64,000 nucleotides of DNA from Actinomadura macrotermitis (GCF_009604375.1 NZ_WEGH01000006.1:124001-188000); one strand, 5' to 3'; numbered from the stretch's first letter, positions 49,066-60,308 are shown. A program made the numbers and translations. The notes: generated by a model not told the origin, from the sequence alone.

Positions 49066-51165
49066 GTGTTCCGCTCCCGAACCCTTGCCCTGGCGGCCGC
49101 GGCCGCCACGCTGGCCCCCCTCGTCGCCACACCCCCGGCGACGGCGGCGCCCGCCGACCCCATCTCCGGCTTCACCGCCGCCAACGCCAAGTGGCAGCGC
49201 CGGTACGAGAAGCTGTTCCAGGCCGTCCCCTCCGCCGCCAAGGCCCGGAGCCTGGACGCCGAGCTGGCGAGCGAGCCCGCGCTCGCCGCCTCCACCGGCG
49301 ACCGGCACCGGGTGGAGCGCATCGTCCGCGAGCTGCGCTCCTACGGGCTGAAGCCCGAGGTCAAGACCTACTACGCCTACCTGTCCACGCCGAAGCGCGT
49401 CAGCGTGCGGATGACGGCGCCGCAGCAACGCGACCTGCCCGTCAAGGAGCGCAGGCGGCCCTGGCAGCGGCACTTCGACGACGTCATCCCCGGTCACAAC
49501 GGCCTGTCGCCGTCGGGGAACGTCACCGGCGAGGTCGTGTACGCCAACTACGGGCGGCCCGAGGACTTCGCGCTGCTGGCCAAGAACGGCGTCTCGGTCA
49601 AGGGGAAGATCGCCCTCGTCCGCTACGGATCGGTGTTCCGCGGTGTGAAGCCGCGCGAGGCCGCCCGCGCGGGCGCCAAGGCCGTGCTCATCTACTCCGA
49701 TCCCGCCGACGACGGCTTCACCAAGGGCAAGGTCTACCCGGACGGCCCCTGGCGCGCGCCCGACGGCATCCAGCGCGGCAGCATCGCCCAGATCATGTAC
49801 GCGGCCGGCGACCCGCTCACCCCCGGCTGGCCGGCGACGAAGAACGCCAAGCGGATCAAGCCCGCCGACTCGGCGATGCTGCGCGGCCTGGTCCCGGCCG
49901 CGCCCATCGGCTACGGCGCGGCCGAGCCGCTGCTGAAGGCGCTGACGGGCACGAAGGCGCCCAAGGAGTGGCAGGGCGGCCTGCCCTTCCCCTACCGGTT
50001 CGGCCCCGGCGGCACCACGGTGCACCTGGACCTGAAGAACGACTTCCAGGTCAAGCCGATCTGGGACGTCACGGTCCGCATCCCCGGCAGCGAGCACCCC
50101 GAGCAGGAGGTCATCCTCGGAGCCCACCACGACGCATGGGCGTACGGCAGCGTCGACAACCTGTCGGGCGCCGAGAACGTGCTGCAGGTCGCGCGCGGCC
50201 TCGGCGCGCTGCTGAAGAAGGGCTGGCGGCCCAAGCGCTCGGTCGTCCTGGCCACCTGGGACGGCGAGGAGTACGGCATCTACGGCTCCACCGAGTACGC
50301 CGAGGAGCGGGCCGGGCGGCTGCGCCGCGCGGTGTCCTACATCAACATGGACGGCGCGGGCGGCTCGCAGTTCGGCGCGTCGGCCACCCCGGCGCTCGAC
50401 GGGTTCGTGATCGAGGCGACCAAGGAGGTCGCCTGGCCCGGCACCGGCGGGACGATCCACGACGCCTGGCGGGCGCAGAACGGCGGGAAGACGCCGGTCT
50501 CCCGGATCGGCGGCGGCTCGGACTTCCAGCCGTTCTTCCAGCGGTTCGGCGTCCCGGCGATGGACCTCGGCTCCGCGACGCCCGGTTCGTCGGGCAACTA
50601 CCACTGCGCCTGCGACGACTACTACTGGACGGCGCACTTCGGCGACCCGTCGTTCCAGTACCACGCGGCGATGGCGCGCCTGGCCGGCGTCGCGGCGATG
50701 CGGATGGCCGACGCCGACGTGGTGACGCTGCGCTACCAGCCCTACGCCGCCGAGACCGCGGCGTACCTGGCCGACTTCACCGAGCGCCAGCGCAAGGAGC
50801 TCGGCCGGGTCGAGGTGGACGTCTCGCGCGACATCGCCCAGGCGCAGGCGTGGCAGCGGGCCGCGCAGGAGCTGCAGAAGCGCGCCGAGGCCGCCCTCGC
50901 GACCGGTGACCGGGCGGCGTTCCGCCGCCTCAACACCAAGATCATGCAGGCGGAGCGGGACCTGCTCACCGAGGCGGGCCTGCCGGGCCGCCCCTGGTAC
51001 CGGCACCAGCTGTACGCGCCGGGCATCGACACCGGGTACGCCACCCAGCGGTTGCCCGCCCTGTACGACGCCCTGTTCGCCGGTAAGGACCCGGCGCTCG
51101 CGCGCGCGTACGAGGCCCGCCTGTACGCGAGCCTGCGCGCGGCCACCCGCACCCTCACCCCGTAA
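49066..51165 (+). CDS. Secreted M28-family peptidase (glutamate carboxypeptidase II-like)
   Basis: 699 residues from GTG at 49066 (GGGAGG upstream). Signal peptide with LALAAAAATLAPLVA and a cleavage site near ATAAPAD. A PA-domain-like segment (VVYANYGRPEDFALLAKNGV, KGKIALVRYG) leads to the M28 domain with metal ligands in GAHHDAWAYGSVDNLSGAE, DGEEYG and NMDGAG, and His in NYHCACDDYYW; C-terminal dimerisation helices follow. The arrangement matches GCPII/PSMA-type carboxypeptidases that remove C-terminal glutamate or act as aminopeptidases. Exported. A strong terminator follows. Confidence 0.9.
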   Translation: MFRSRTLALAAAAATLAPLVATPPATAAPADPISGFTAANAKWQRRYEKLFQAVPSAAKARSLDAELASEPALAASTGDRHRVERIVRELRSYGLKPEVKTYYAYLSTPKRVSVRMTAPQQRDLPVKERRRPWQRHFDDVIPGHNGLSPSGNVTGEVVYANYGRPEDFALLAKNGVSVKGKIALVRYGSVFRGVKPREAARAGAKAVLIYSDPADDGFTKGKVYPDGPWRAPDGIQRGSIAQIMYAAGDPLTPGWPATKNAKRIKPADSAMLRGLVPAAPIGYGAAEPLLKALTGTKAPKEWQGGLPFPYRFGPGGTTVHLDLKNDFQVKPIWDVTVRIPGSEHPEQEVILGAHHDAWAYGSVDNLSGAENVLQVARGLGALLKKGWRPKRSVVLATWDGEEYGIYGSTEYAEERAGRLRRAVSYINMDGAGGSQFGASATPALDGFVIEATKEVAWPGTGGTIHDAWRAQNGGKTPVSRIGGGSDFQPFFQRFGVPAMDLGSATPGSSGNYHCACDDYYWTAHFGDPSFQYHAAMARLAGVAAMRMADADVVTLRYQPYAAETAAYLADFTERQRKELGRVEVDVSRDIAQAQAWQRAAQELQKRAEAALATGDRAAFRRLNTKIMQAERDLLTEAGLPGRPWYRHQLYAPGIDTGYATQRLPALYDALFAGKDPALARAYEARLYASLRAATRTLTP

Positions 51166-51170
51166 GGGAA

Positions 51171-51206
51171 ACGGCCGGCGCCACCCCCGTGGTGGCGCCG
51201 GGCCGT
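51171..51206 (+). terminator. Hairpin terminator after the M28 peptidase gene
   Basis: ACGGCCGGCGCCACC (51171-51185) pairs with 51191-51206 with one bulged G around a CCCGT loop; the inner 9 bp are perfect. It lies 6 bp past the peptidase stop and 4 bp before the stop of the convergent epimerase gene, so it can serve both. Confidence 0.8.
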
Positions 51207-51209
51207 CGC

Positions 51210-52184
51210 CTAGGAGTAGGCCGCGACCATCGTCTTGAGCGTTTCGGCCGCGCTGTAGCGGGGTGCCCAGCCGAGGTCGCGGCGCGCCTTGGCGGTGTCC
51301 ATCAGCATGGGGTGGCGGGCCGCGTGGATCCACTCCAGCTTGTCGGGGATGTAGGGCAGCAGGTCGACGAGCTCGGCGGTGAGCGACACCAGCTCGCCGG
51401 GGATCGGGACGGTGTAGGCGCCGATCGCGCGGGCCAGGTCGCCCATGCCGATGTCGCCGTCCCCGGCCAGGTTGTAGGCGCCGGGCGGGCCGTCCCCGGC
51501 GACGGCCGCCGCGACCGCGCTCGCCACGTCGTCGTGGTGGACGAGCTGGAACCGCGTCCCGGGGTCGGGCAGCACCGGCTTCAGCCCGGGCACCGCGCCG
51601 AGCAGCCGCCGCAGCGGCTCGGGGATGTGCTCGGCGACCGGCTCCCAGGGCAGGTTGCGCAGCAGGATCGTCGCCTCGGGGCCCGCGACGATGCTCGGCC
51701 GCAGCACGTACACCTCGTCCGCCGCGGCGGTCTCGGCGAGGAGCCGCTCGCAGGCGGCCTTCTGCGCGGAGTAGTAGTGCTCCTTCGAGCCGCGCGCCGG
51801 GACGTCCTCGGTCAGCGGGACGGGATTGCCGCCGTGGTAGCCGTAGGCGGCGACCGAGGAGGTGTAGACGAGCCGGCCGGTGGTGGCCTCGAACACGTTG
51901 CGCGAGCCGGCCAGGTTGATCCGCTCGCCCTCGGCCCGCGACCCCATGATCATGAAGGCCAGGTGGACGACCACGTCGGCGCCCGCGACCAGGTCGTCCA
52001 CGGCGGCGCGGTCCAGCACGTCGCCCTGCCGGTACTCGGTCTTGCGCCAGCCGCGCGAGGCGGGGTCGAAGGGGCGCCGGGCCATCCCGAGCACCCGCTC
52101 CACCCGGTCGTCGCGCTCCAGCGCGCGCACGACCGCGGTTCCGATCTCTCCGGTGGGTCCGGTCACCGCGACCGTCAGGCCCAT
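51210..52184 (-). CDS. NAD-dependent epimerase/dehydratase family protein
   Basis: 324 residues. VAVTGPTGEIGTAVVRALER is the extended-SDR glycine motif; DVVVHLAFMIMG, the active-site YTSSVAAYG Ser and YYSAQKAACE (YXXXK as Y-S-A-Q-K) give the catalytic triad. Product class: NAD(P)-dependent sugar-nucleotide epimerase, reductase or steroid-type dehydrogenase; the exact substrate cannot be told. It follows mtnA on the minus strand with a 24-bp gap, so the two may form a transcription unit. Confidence 0.88.
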   Translation of the reverse strand: MGLTVAVTGPTGEIGTAVVRALERDDRVERVLGMARRPFDPASRGWRKTEYRQGDVLDRAAVDDLVAGADVVVHLAFMIMGSRAEGERINLAGSRNVFEATTGRLVYTSSVAAYGYHGGNPVPLTEDVPARGSKEHYYSAQKAACERLLAETAAADEVYVLRPSIVAGPEATILLRNLPWEPVAEHIPEPLRRLLGAVPGLKPVLPDPGTRFQLVHHDDVASAVAAAVAGDGPPGAYNLAGDGDIGMGDLARAIGAYTVPIPGELVSLTAELVDLLPYIPDKLEWIHAARHPMLMDTAKARRDLGWAPRYSAAETLKTMVAAYS

Positions 52185-52208
52185 GGTCGGCTCCTCGCCT
52201 GTGGGGGA

Positions 52209-53222
<1,014 letters not shown>

Positions 53223-53241
53223 TATCGGGGTTTCTGCCCGA

Positions 53242-54654
53242 TCACCCTCTCCCGGGCGGCAGCTCCGACACCGTGACGAGCGTGTAGCCGGCCGCGGCGA
53301 GCCGGTCCACGATCCGCGGGACGGCGCGCGCCGACGCCTCGTTGACGTCGTGCATCAAGACGATCGAATCCGGCCGGGCCCGCCGCACCACCCGGTCGGC
53401 GATGGCCGCCGGGTCGCGGTCGTGCGCGTCCAGCGCGTCCAGGTTCCAGCCGGTCTGCCGGACGCCGAGGGACCGGGCGACGCCCGCGACGGCCTCGCTG
53501 GACGCCATGTAGGGGGGCCGCAGCAGCACCGGGGCGCGGCCGGTGGCGGTCCGGACGACGTCCTGGGTGCGCTGCACCTCGGAGTTGACCTGGACGGCCG
53601 TCAGCCGGGACAGGTCACGGTGGCTCTGGGCGTGGTTGCCGATCTCGTGGCCCTCGGCGACCTGACGGCGCAGCAGGTCCTGGTACACGCGGGCGTTGTC
53701 GCCGACGACGAAGAAGGTCGCGCGGGCCCGGCGGGCGGCCAGGTCGTCCAGCAGCCGCGCGGTGTAGGGGCCGGGGCCGTCGTCGAAGGTGAGCGCGACG
53801 CACCTGGCCTTGGTGCAGTCGGTCCGCGCGGCAGGGGGCGGCGTGCCGGTCGCGGCGACGGCGTGCGGCGCGGCCGGCGGCGCGCCGAGCCTCAGCCCGG
53901 GGTGCCGGTGCCCGGCGGCGTCGCGGGCGCGGCGGCCGAACCGCGACAGCAGCCGGTCGTAGGCGCCGCGCTCGATGACGGCGGCCACCCGGCCCGGCGC
54001 GCCCGGCGCCACGGTGTGGTCGCTGAACTCCACCACCATGCCGCCCGCGTCGTTGAAGGCGATGGAGCCGAAGGCCCGCGGGTCGGCCGTGATCCGGGAC
54101 GGGTCGGCGCGCGTGCCGAGGCGGGCGCGGACCAGGCCGGCCAGGCCCGCCAGGCCGCGCGCGCCGTCCAGCAGCGCGGCCGAGCCCAGCACCCGCCGTG
54201 CCGCGCCGTCGTACCAGAGGGTGCGGCGGTACTCGCCGCCGGACGCGCCGAGGAACTCGGTCGTCACCAGGCGCACGCCGGCCACGTCGCCGTCGGCCGC
54301 GACCAGGGACCACCTGCCGTTCAGCTCGGGCACGTCGCCGCCCGGCAGCGGCCGGGCGTCCTCGGTGGCCGCGACGAACGGCGCGATCCGCTCGTCCTGC
54401 GCGCGGGCGAGCGCGGCCGACAGCGGCCGCGCGCCGGGGATCTCGGGATAGGCGGCGAAGTAGTGGCGCCGGCCGTCCGCGCGGCTGCGGGTCACCGTGC
54501 CCATGCCGGGGACGGCGCCCGCGTCGACGGTGCGCATGCCGCTGGCGTCGGAGACCGGGCGCACCTGCCGCGCCGCCGGGGCGGCGCAGCCCGCCAGCAG
54601 CGACCCGGCGGCCGCCACGGCGGCCCAGCGCGACACCCGCTTCCCCGTTCCCAA
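53242..54654 (-). CDS. Polysaccharide deacetylase lipoprotein (NodB domain)
   Basis: 470 residues from TTG at 54654 with a G-rich ribosome-binding site; an in-frame GTG six codons on is an alternative. Lipobox SLLAGC (~23). Residues ~60-270 form a DUF3298/RsiV-like extracytoplasmic domain (GRRHYFAAYPEIPGARPLSA, TEFLGASGGEYRRTLWYD). The NodB domain follows: VALTFDDGPGP (motif 1), HEIGNHAQSHRDLSRL (metal HXXXH), LLRPPYMASSE and a final VLMHDVNE. Expected role: de-N-acetylation of peptidoglycan or another wall polymer at the cell surface. It lies divergent to the Ser/Thr kinase gene across a 250-bp gap. Confidence 0.9.
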   Translation of the reverse strand: MGTGKRVSRWAAVAAAGSLLAGCAAPAARQVRPVSDASGMRTVDAGAVPGMGTVTRSRADGRRHYFAAYPEIPGARPLSAALARAQDERIAPFVAATEDARPLPGGDVPELNGRWSLVAADGDVAGVRLVTTEFLGASGGEYRRTLWYDGAARRVLGSAALLDGARGLAGLAGLVRARLGTRADPSRITADPRAFGSIAFNDAGGMVVEFSDHTVAPGAPGRVAAVIERGAYDRLLSRFGRRARDAAGHRHPGLRLGAPPAAPHAVAATGTPPPAARTDCTKARCVALTFDDGPGPYTARLLDDLAARRARATFFVVGDNARVYQDLLRRQVAEGHEIGNHAQSHRDLSRLTAVQVNSEVQRTQDVVRTATGRAPVLLRPPYMASSEAVAGVARSLGVRQTGWNLDALDAHDRDPAAIADRVVRRARPDSIVLMHDVNEASARAVPRIVDRLAAAGYTLVTVSELPPGRG

Positions 54655-54904
54655 GCCGACCCCCCGTTGAACCTCGCTGAGGAAACGCTTGGCAGCGTAT
54701 GACCGTATTGGCGAGGAAATATCCGACAGAAGGGATTAGCGAGGTGTTTTGCCACGCCTCGCCCCTTCTTGGGATTTCATTGACCTTCTCTTGACCCTGG
54801 CCGTACCGCCTCCGTCTCTGACATCGTGAATCGTGAAAAACAGGGGGGACCATCCGCCGGCACGCGGCCGGCCGGAGGTCCGGCCGGCGAGAGGTGAACC
54901 GCCC

Positions 54905-57028
54905 ATGGAAGGCCAGGGGACTCCGCTCCCGCCGTCACTGCGGGAGCTGCGGCCGGGCGACCCGACCCGGGTGGGGTCGTACCGCATCGAGGCGCGCATC
55001 GGCGAGGGCGGGATGGGCGCGGTCTACCTCGGCTCCGCCGCCGACGGGCGGCGCGTCGCGGTGAAGGTGGTGCGGCCCGAACTGGCCGACGACCAGGCGT
55101 TCCTGGCCCGCTTCCACGACGAGGCGCGCAACGCCGAGCGGGTCGCCTCGTTCTGCACCGCGCAGGTGCTCGAGCACGGCCAGGACCTCGGCCTGGCCTA
55201 CCTGGTCACCGAGTACATCGACGGGCCGTCGCTGCTGCAGCACGTGTCCGGCAGCGGCCCGCTGTCGCCCGGCATGCTGCACGGCGTCGCGGTCGGCGTC
55301 GCCGCCGCGCTCGTGGCGATCCACTCGGCCGGCCTGGTGCACCGCGACCTGAAGCCGAGCAACGTGCTGCTGTCGATCTCCGGGCCGCGCGTCATCGACT
55401 TCGGCATCGCCCGCGCGCTGGACGAGGCGTCCTCGCACACCCGCACCGGCCAGCTCGTCGGCACCCCCGGCTACATCGCGCCCGAGCAGGTCACCGGCCA
55501 CACCGTCACCCCGGCGGTGGACATCTTCGCCTGGGGCTGCCTGGTCGCCTACGCCGCCAACGCGCAGAACCCGTTCGGCCGCGGCTCGTTCGAGATGATG
55601 GTCGGCCGCGCCCTGCACGCCGAGCCCGAACTCGGCGCGCTCACCGAGCCGCTCGCCGGGCTGGTCGCCAAGGCGCTCGCCAAGGACCCCGAGCAGCGGC
55701 CGACGGCGCAGGGCCTGCTGCTCAGCCTGGTCGGCGGCGCGAGCGAGTCGGCGGTGAACACCACCCTCGGCGAGGCGTGGTCGTCCCCGCCGCCGCCCGC
55801 CCGGCCCATGCCGCTGCCCGGCGCCGGCGTCGGGCCGGGCAGCACGGCCGCGGGCGACCCGCTCCCGGGCGGCTCTCCCCCGGACGGCACCTTCCCCGGC
55901 GCCGTGCCCGGGACGCAGCCGGGCACCCTGCGCCCCGACGAGCAGATCCCCGCGCACCCGCCCACCCAGGTGCCGGGCCGGTCGCCGGCCGCCCCGCCGC
56001 AACCGCCCTGGCACGAGCCGACCATGCCGGGCACCCGGCCGGCCCCCACCCGGCACGGCGGGCCGGCCCGCCGCAGCCGCCGGGCGGTGCTGCTCGGCGG
56101 CGTCCTCGCCGCCGGGGTGGCGACCGCCGCCGTCGCGGGCGGCGGCTACTACCTGATGGCGGGCGACGGCCACGACAGCGGCGGCTCGAGCGCCGCGCCG
56201 GTCGCGGGCACGATCCCGAAGACCCCGATGCTGGTGCGGATCGACACCAAGGCGGGCTGGCCGGACATGGACAAGTGCCACGGCGACATCGGCAGCTACA
56301 CCCCCGGCGACGCCAAGCCCACCACCCTGCTCGGCGGCGACACCTGCGACTTCCTGCCGCAGCGGTCGCCCGACGGCAGGCAGATCGCCTTCACCCGCCG
56401 GATCACGGGCGTGTACCAGATCGACGTGATGAACGCCGACGGCAGCGACCCGCGCCAGCTCGTCGAGGTCGCCTCGAACGGCCGCGCCTCCTGGTCGCCC
56501 GACGGAAAGCAGCTCGCCTACGTGGCCAAGAAGGACGGCGTCAACCAGCTCTACACCGTCGACGTCTCCAACCGGCAGGCCAAGCAGATCACCACCGACG
56601 GCTCCACCAAGGACGACCCGGCCTGGTCGTCCACCGGCGAGCTGATGTTCTGGAGCAAGCGCGACGGCGTCGAGCAGATCTACACCATGGACCCCGCCTA
56701 CCCCGACCGGCCGTGGACCAAGATCAGCAAGGACGACACCCGGTCCGTCGACCCGGTGTGGTCCCCCGACGGCAGGCGGATCGCCTTCTCCCGGGGCACC
56801 TACCCGAACGGCCAGATCTGGGTGATGAACGCCGACGGCTCCGGGGCGCACGCGCTCACCAAGGGCGACGGGCACAAGATGGACCCGACCTGGTCGCGCG
56901 AGGGCCACTGGGTCGGCTACGTGCGGGGCACCTGGTCCGAACCGCAGGTCTGGGCCGTCCGCGAGGACGGCGCGGACGACCAGAAGGTCACCCCGGCGGG
57001 TTACACCATCGCCCACCCGAACTGGTAG
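54905..57028 (+). CDS. Membrane Ser/Thr protein kinase with extracellular TolB-like beta-propeller
   Basis: 707 residues from ATG at 54905 (AGAGGTGA upstream). PknB-type kinase domain: GEGGMGAVYLG loop, Lys54 in VAVKVV, HRDLKPSNVLL (146-148), DFGIARAL (~165), GTPGYIAPEQ. Then a Pro-rich linker (~280-390), one membrane helix (AVLLGGVLAAGVATAAVAGG, ~395-415) and an extracytoplasmic WD40/TolB propeller with repeats INVMNADGSD-like: YQIDVMNADGSDPRQL, QIYTMDPAYP, QIWVMNADGSGAHAL. The propeller may sense a wall or peptide ligand. The 250-bp upstream gap contains two TTGACC boxes (54780, 54791) without a clear -10. Confidence 0.93.
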   Translation: MEGQGTPLPPSLRELRPGDPTRVGSYRIEARIGEGGMGAVYLGSAADGRRVAVKVVRPELADDQAFLARFHDEARNAERVASFCTAQVLEHGQDLGLAYLVTEYIDGPSLLQHVSGSGPLSPGMLHGVAVGVAAALVAIHSAGLVHRDLKPSNVLLSISGPRVIDFGIARALDEASSHTRTGQLVGTPGYIAPEQVTGHTVTPAVDIFAWGCLVAYAANAQNPFGRGSFEMMVGRALHAEPELGALTEPLAGLVAKALAKDPEQRPTAQGLLLSLVGGASESAVNTTLGEAWSSPPPPARPMPLPGAGVGPGSTAAGDPLPGGSPPDGTFPGAVPGTQPGTLRPDEQIPAHPPTQVPGRSPAAPPQPPWHEPTMPGTRPAPTRHGGPARRSRRAVLLGGVLAAGVATAAVAGGGYYLMAGDGHDSGGSSAAPVAGTIPKTPMLVRIDTKAGWPDMDKCHGDIGSYTPGDAKPTTLLGGDTCDFLPQRSPDGRQIAFTRRITGVYQIDVMNADGSDPRQLVEVASNGRASWSPDGKQLAYVAKKDGVNQLYTVDVSNRQAKQITTDGSTKDDPAWSSTGELMFWSKRDGVEQIYTMDPAYPDRPWTKISKDDTRSVDPVWSPDGRRIAFSRGTYPNGQIWVMNADGSGAHALTKGDGHKMDPTWSREGHWVGYVRGTWSEPQVWAVREDGADDQKVTPAGYTIAHPNW

Positions 57029-57034
57029 CGGCGG

Positions 57035-59182
57035 TCAGCGGGACACGGGGGCGGCCTCACCGGCCGCCTCCGCCGCCGCGCCGCCGGCCCGGGCGAGCGC
57101 GCTCGGCCACCACATCCGCCGGCCGAGATCCAGGTTCAGCGCGGTGACCAGCACCGACCGCACGACGAAGGTGTCCAGCAGCACCCCGAACGCGACCGTG
57201 AAGCCGAGCTCGGTGACGAACACCAGCGGCAGCGAGCCGAGCGCGGCGAACGTCCCGGCGAGCACCGCGCCCGCCGAGGTGATGACGCCGCCGGTCGCGG
57301 CGAGGCCGGTCAGCGCGCCGCGCCGGGTGCCCTGCCGCCGCGCCTCCTCGTGCACCCGCGTCATGAGGAAGATGTTGTAGTCGGTGCCGAGCGCGACCAG
57401 GAAGACGAACGTCCACAGCGGGAACGACGGGTCCGCCCCGGCGAACCCGAAGACGTGCTCGAACACCAGGGCGCTGACGCCGAGCGCCGCCGCGTAGGAC
57501 AGCACGACGGTCGCGACGAGCAGCAGCGGCGCGACCAGCGCGCGCAGCAGCAGCGCCAGGATGAGCAGCACCACGGCCAGCACCAGCGGGATGACGACGT
57601 TCTGGTCGCGGTGCGAGGCGTTGCTGATGTCCATGGTGACCGCCGAACCGCCACCGACCTTGGCGTCCGCGCCCGGAACCCGATGCAGCGCGTGGCGGGC
57701 CCGCTCGACCGTCCGGAAACCCGCCTCGCTGTCGGGCGCGGCGGACATGACGCCCTCCAGGTAGACCAGGCCGTCGCGGGGCGCGCCGGCCGCGCGGACC
57801 CCGCCGATGCCCGGCACCGACGCCAGCGCCGACTGCGCCGCCGCCGCGGCGGGCGCGTTCGCCACGACCTGGACGGGGTTGCCCGTCCCCGCCGGGAAGT
57901 GCGCGGCCAGCACCTTCTCGCCGGTGACCGAGTCGGGGCGGGTGCCGCTGAAGGCGTCCTCGTTGCGCAGGGAGCCGGTCTTCAGGCCGGTGAGGCCGAA
58001 CGCCAGCGCGCCGAGCACCACGGCGGTGACGATCCAGGTGGTCCGGGGGCGCCGCGCGACGCGCGCGCCGATCCGCGCCCACAGCCCGCGCTCGGCGGGC
58101 TCGGCCGAGCCGGCGCGCGGATGGGTCGGCCAGAACATCCAGCGGCCGAAGATCACCAGCAGCGCGGGCAGCAGCGTGACCATCGCGGCGAGCGCCACCA
58201 CCACCCCGACCGCCATCACCGGGCCCATGCTCTTGGTGGAGTTCAGCACCGCGGCCAGCAGGCACAGCATGGACAGCGCCACCGTCGTCCCGGACGCCAC
58301 GATCGCGGGCCCGGCCCGGTGCAGCGCGACCGCCATCGCCTCGTGCCGGTCCTCGTGCCGCCGCAGCTCCTCCCGGTAGCGGGCGATGAGCAGCAGCGCG
58401 TAGTCGGTCCCGGCGCCGAACACCAGCACGGTGAGGATGAACGCCGCCTGCCCGTTCACCGTCAGCCCGGCGTGCCTCGCCAGCAGGTAGACGACGGCCT
58501 GCGCGCCCTGCAGCGCGAATCCCACGCAGACCAGCGGCACGATCCACAGGACCGGGCTGCGGTAGGTGACCAGCAGGATGGCGACGACGATGCCGGCGGT
58601 GATGAGCAGCAGCGTCTTGTCGAAGCCGCTGAACACGTTGCTGAAGTCGCCCGCGTACCCGGCGGGCCCGGTGACGTGCGCGTTCAGCCCGCCGCCGTCG
58701 CGCTGGGCGACGGCCCGGAAGTCCTTGACGGCGGGCCCGAGCAGGTTCCAGCCGTCGTTGCCGACCTTGACGTTCACCACCGTCCGCAGCGCCCTGCCGT
58801 CCTGCGACGGGACCGGCCCCAGCACGTTCTGCACCAGCTTGACGGGCTCGTCCTTGCCCTTCGGGGTGACCGTGACCGCCGCCAGCCCCGCCACGTCCCC
58901 GGCGGCCTTGGCGCGGTCGGCGGCGGTGATCGGCGCGCCGCCCCGGTCGTAGACGACGAGGGCGGGGAACACGTCCGACGGCACGAACCTCTTCGACAGC
59001 TCGACGACCCGGGTCGACTCGGCGTCCTTCGGCAGCCACGCCGACGTCTCGTTGGTCTGCGCGTCGGTGAGCATCCGGCTGAAGGGGAACGCCACCGCCA
59101 GCAGCAGCACCCACACGCCGAGCACGATCCATTTGCCCCGCCGCCCGCATGGCAGCGCAGAAAGCCTGGTGACGCCGTTCAT
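57035..59182 (-). CDS. MMPL-family (RND superfamily) transporter
   Basis: 715 residues from ATG at 59182 (GAGGGG seven bases upstream; an in-frame GTG lies at 59185). Twelve predicted helices in two halves, each with an extracytoplasmic porter loop: N-half ...WIVLGVWVLLLAVAFPFSRM, then VLVFGAGTDYALLLIARYRE with the proton-relay GTDYA motif, and the C-half FVFLVALGTDYNIFLMTRVHEE carries the second GTDYN motif. MMPL proteins export lipids, glycolipids or hydrophobic drugs in actinobacteria using proton-motive force. Converges on the kinase gene with a 6-bp gap. Substrate unknown. Confidence 0.93.
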   Translation of the reverse strand: MNGVTRLSALPCGRRGKWIVLGVWVLLLAVAFPFSRMLTDAQTNETSAWLPKDAESTRVVELSKRFVPSDVFPALVVYDRGGAPITAADRAKAAGDVAGLAAVTVTPKGKDEPVKLVQNVLGPVPSQDGRALRTVVNVKVGNDGWNLLGPAVKDFRAVAQRDGGGLNAHVTGPAGYAGDFSNVFSGFDKTLLLITAGIVVAILLVTYRSPVLWIVPLVCVGFALQGAQAVVYLLARHAGLTVNGQAAFILTVLVFGAGTDYALLLIARYREELRRHEDRHEAMAVALHRAGPAIVASGTTVALSMLCLLAAVLNSTKSMGPVMAVGVVVALAAMVTLLPALLVIFGRWMFWPTHPRAGSAEPAERGLWARIGARVARRPRTTWIVTAVVLGALAFGLTGLKTGSLRNEDAFSGTRPDSVTGEKVLAAHFPAGTGNPVQVVANAPAAAAAQSALASVPGIGGVRAAGAPRDGLVYLEGVMSAAPDSEAGFRTVERARHALHRVPGADAKVGGGSAVTMDISNASHRDQNVVIPLVLAVVLLILALLLRALVAPLLLVATVVLSYAAALGVSALVFEHVFGFAGADPSFPLWTFVFLVALGTDYNIFLMTRVHEEARRQGTRRGALTGLAATGGVITSAGAVLAGTFAALGSLPLVFVTELGFTVAFGVLLDTFVVRSVLVTALNLDLGRRMWWPSALARAGGAAAEAAGEAAPVSR

Positions 59183-59287
59183 CACAGAACCCCTCGGAAG
59201 AGCAGGCCGCCCGTGCCTCCACGAGTACGCCGCTGCATCCGAGCCGTCAAGACATATCGCGTCATCGCGGCCGGATACGGCCGCGGC

Positions 59288-60217
59288 TCAGCCGGTGATC
59301 ATGTCCAGCCGGCGCAGGATCACGCCCTCGCGCAGCGCCCACGGGCAGACCTCCAGGACCGGCAGCCCGAACAGGTCCATCGTCGCGTCCGCCACGATCG
59401 CCCCGGCGGGCAGCTGCGGGACCCGGCGCTCGGAGACGCCCGGCAGCCCCGCCCGCTCCTGCGGCGGCATCTGGGCCAGCTTCTCCGCCCATTCGGTGAG
59501 GTCGGTGTGGCGCAGCTCGCGCCGCACCAGCGGCCCCTCCGAGGACGGCGCGGCGCCGGCGATCCGGGCCAGCTGCTTGAAGGTCTTGGAGGTGCAGACC
59601 GCGTGGTCGGGCGGCCCGTAGCGGGCCACCTCGCCGACCCGGCGGGCGATCTCGGCGCGCACGTGCTTGCGCAGCTTGCGCGCCTCCTCGGCCGGCACCG
59701 GGTCGGCGGTGAACCAGTCGCGGGTGAGCCGGCTGGCGCCGAGCGGCAGCGAGATCGACACGTCGGGGTCCTCGTCGATGCCCGCCGCGATCTCCAGCGA
59801 GCCGCCGCCGATGTCGACCACCAGCAGCCGGCCCGAGGACCAGCCGAACCAGCGGCGCACCGCCAGGAAGGTCGCGCGCGCCTCGTCGGGGCCCGACAGC
59901 ACGTCGATGTCGACCTGCATGCCGGTGCGCAGGCGCTCCAGGATCTCCTCGCCGTTGACGGCGTCGCGGACCGCCGAGGTGGCGAACGCGACCAGGTCCT
60001 GCACGCCCTTGTCCTCGGCCACCTGCAGGGCCTCCTGGACGAAGGCGTTCAGCCGCCGCTCCCCCTCCTCGGAGAGCCGGTCGCCGTCTTCGAGATAGGC
60101 GGCGAGCTGAAGCTCCGCCTTGTGGGAGAACGCCGGAAGCGGGCGCGCCCCCTGGTGGGCGTCCACCACCAGGAGATGCACCGTGTTCGAGCCCACGTCC
60201 AGCACACCGAGTCGCAT
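59288..60217 (-). CDS. Ppx/GppA-family exopolyphosphatase
   Basis: 309 residues. ASKHA fold: [19 protein letters not shown] (phosphate-1), [36 protein letters not shown] (phosphate-2) and a [14 protein letters not shown] end. The short single-domain length matches the actinobacterial Ppx1/Ppx2 type, which hydrolyses polyphosphate or pppGpp terminal phosphate in the cytosol. A TAGCGT -10-like box lies 7 nt before the ATG with no ribosome-binding site, suggesting leaderless expression. Confidence 0.92.
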   Translation of the reverse strand: MRLGVLDVGSNTVHLLVVDAHQGARPLPAFSHKAELQLAAYLEDGDRLSEEGERRLNAFVQEALQVAEDKGVQDLVAFATSAVRDAVNGEEILERLRTGMQVDIDVLSGPDEARATFLAVRRWFGWSSGRLLVVDIGGGSLEIAAGIDEDPDVSISLPLGASRLTRDWFTADPVPAEEARKLRKHVRAEIARRVGEVARYGPPDHAVCTSKTFKQLARIAGAAPSSEGPLVRRELRHTDLTEWAEKLAQMPPQERAGLPGVSERRVPQLPAGAIVADATMDLFGLPVLEVCPWALREGVILRRLDMITG

Positions 60218-60308
60218 GGCTATGACGCTACCGAATCACATACGGTTGCGGAGCCATCCACCGCTCCGGGGCGATCGCCGCTTTTGCCGCCCCGCTACCG
60301 TAGGCCGC

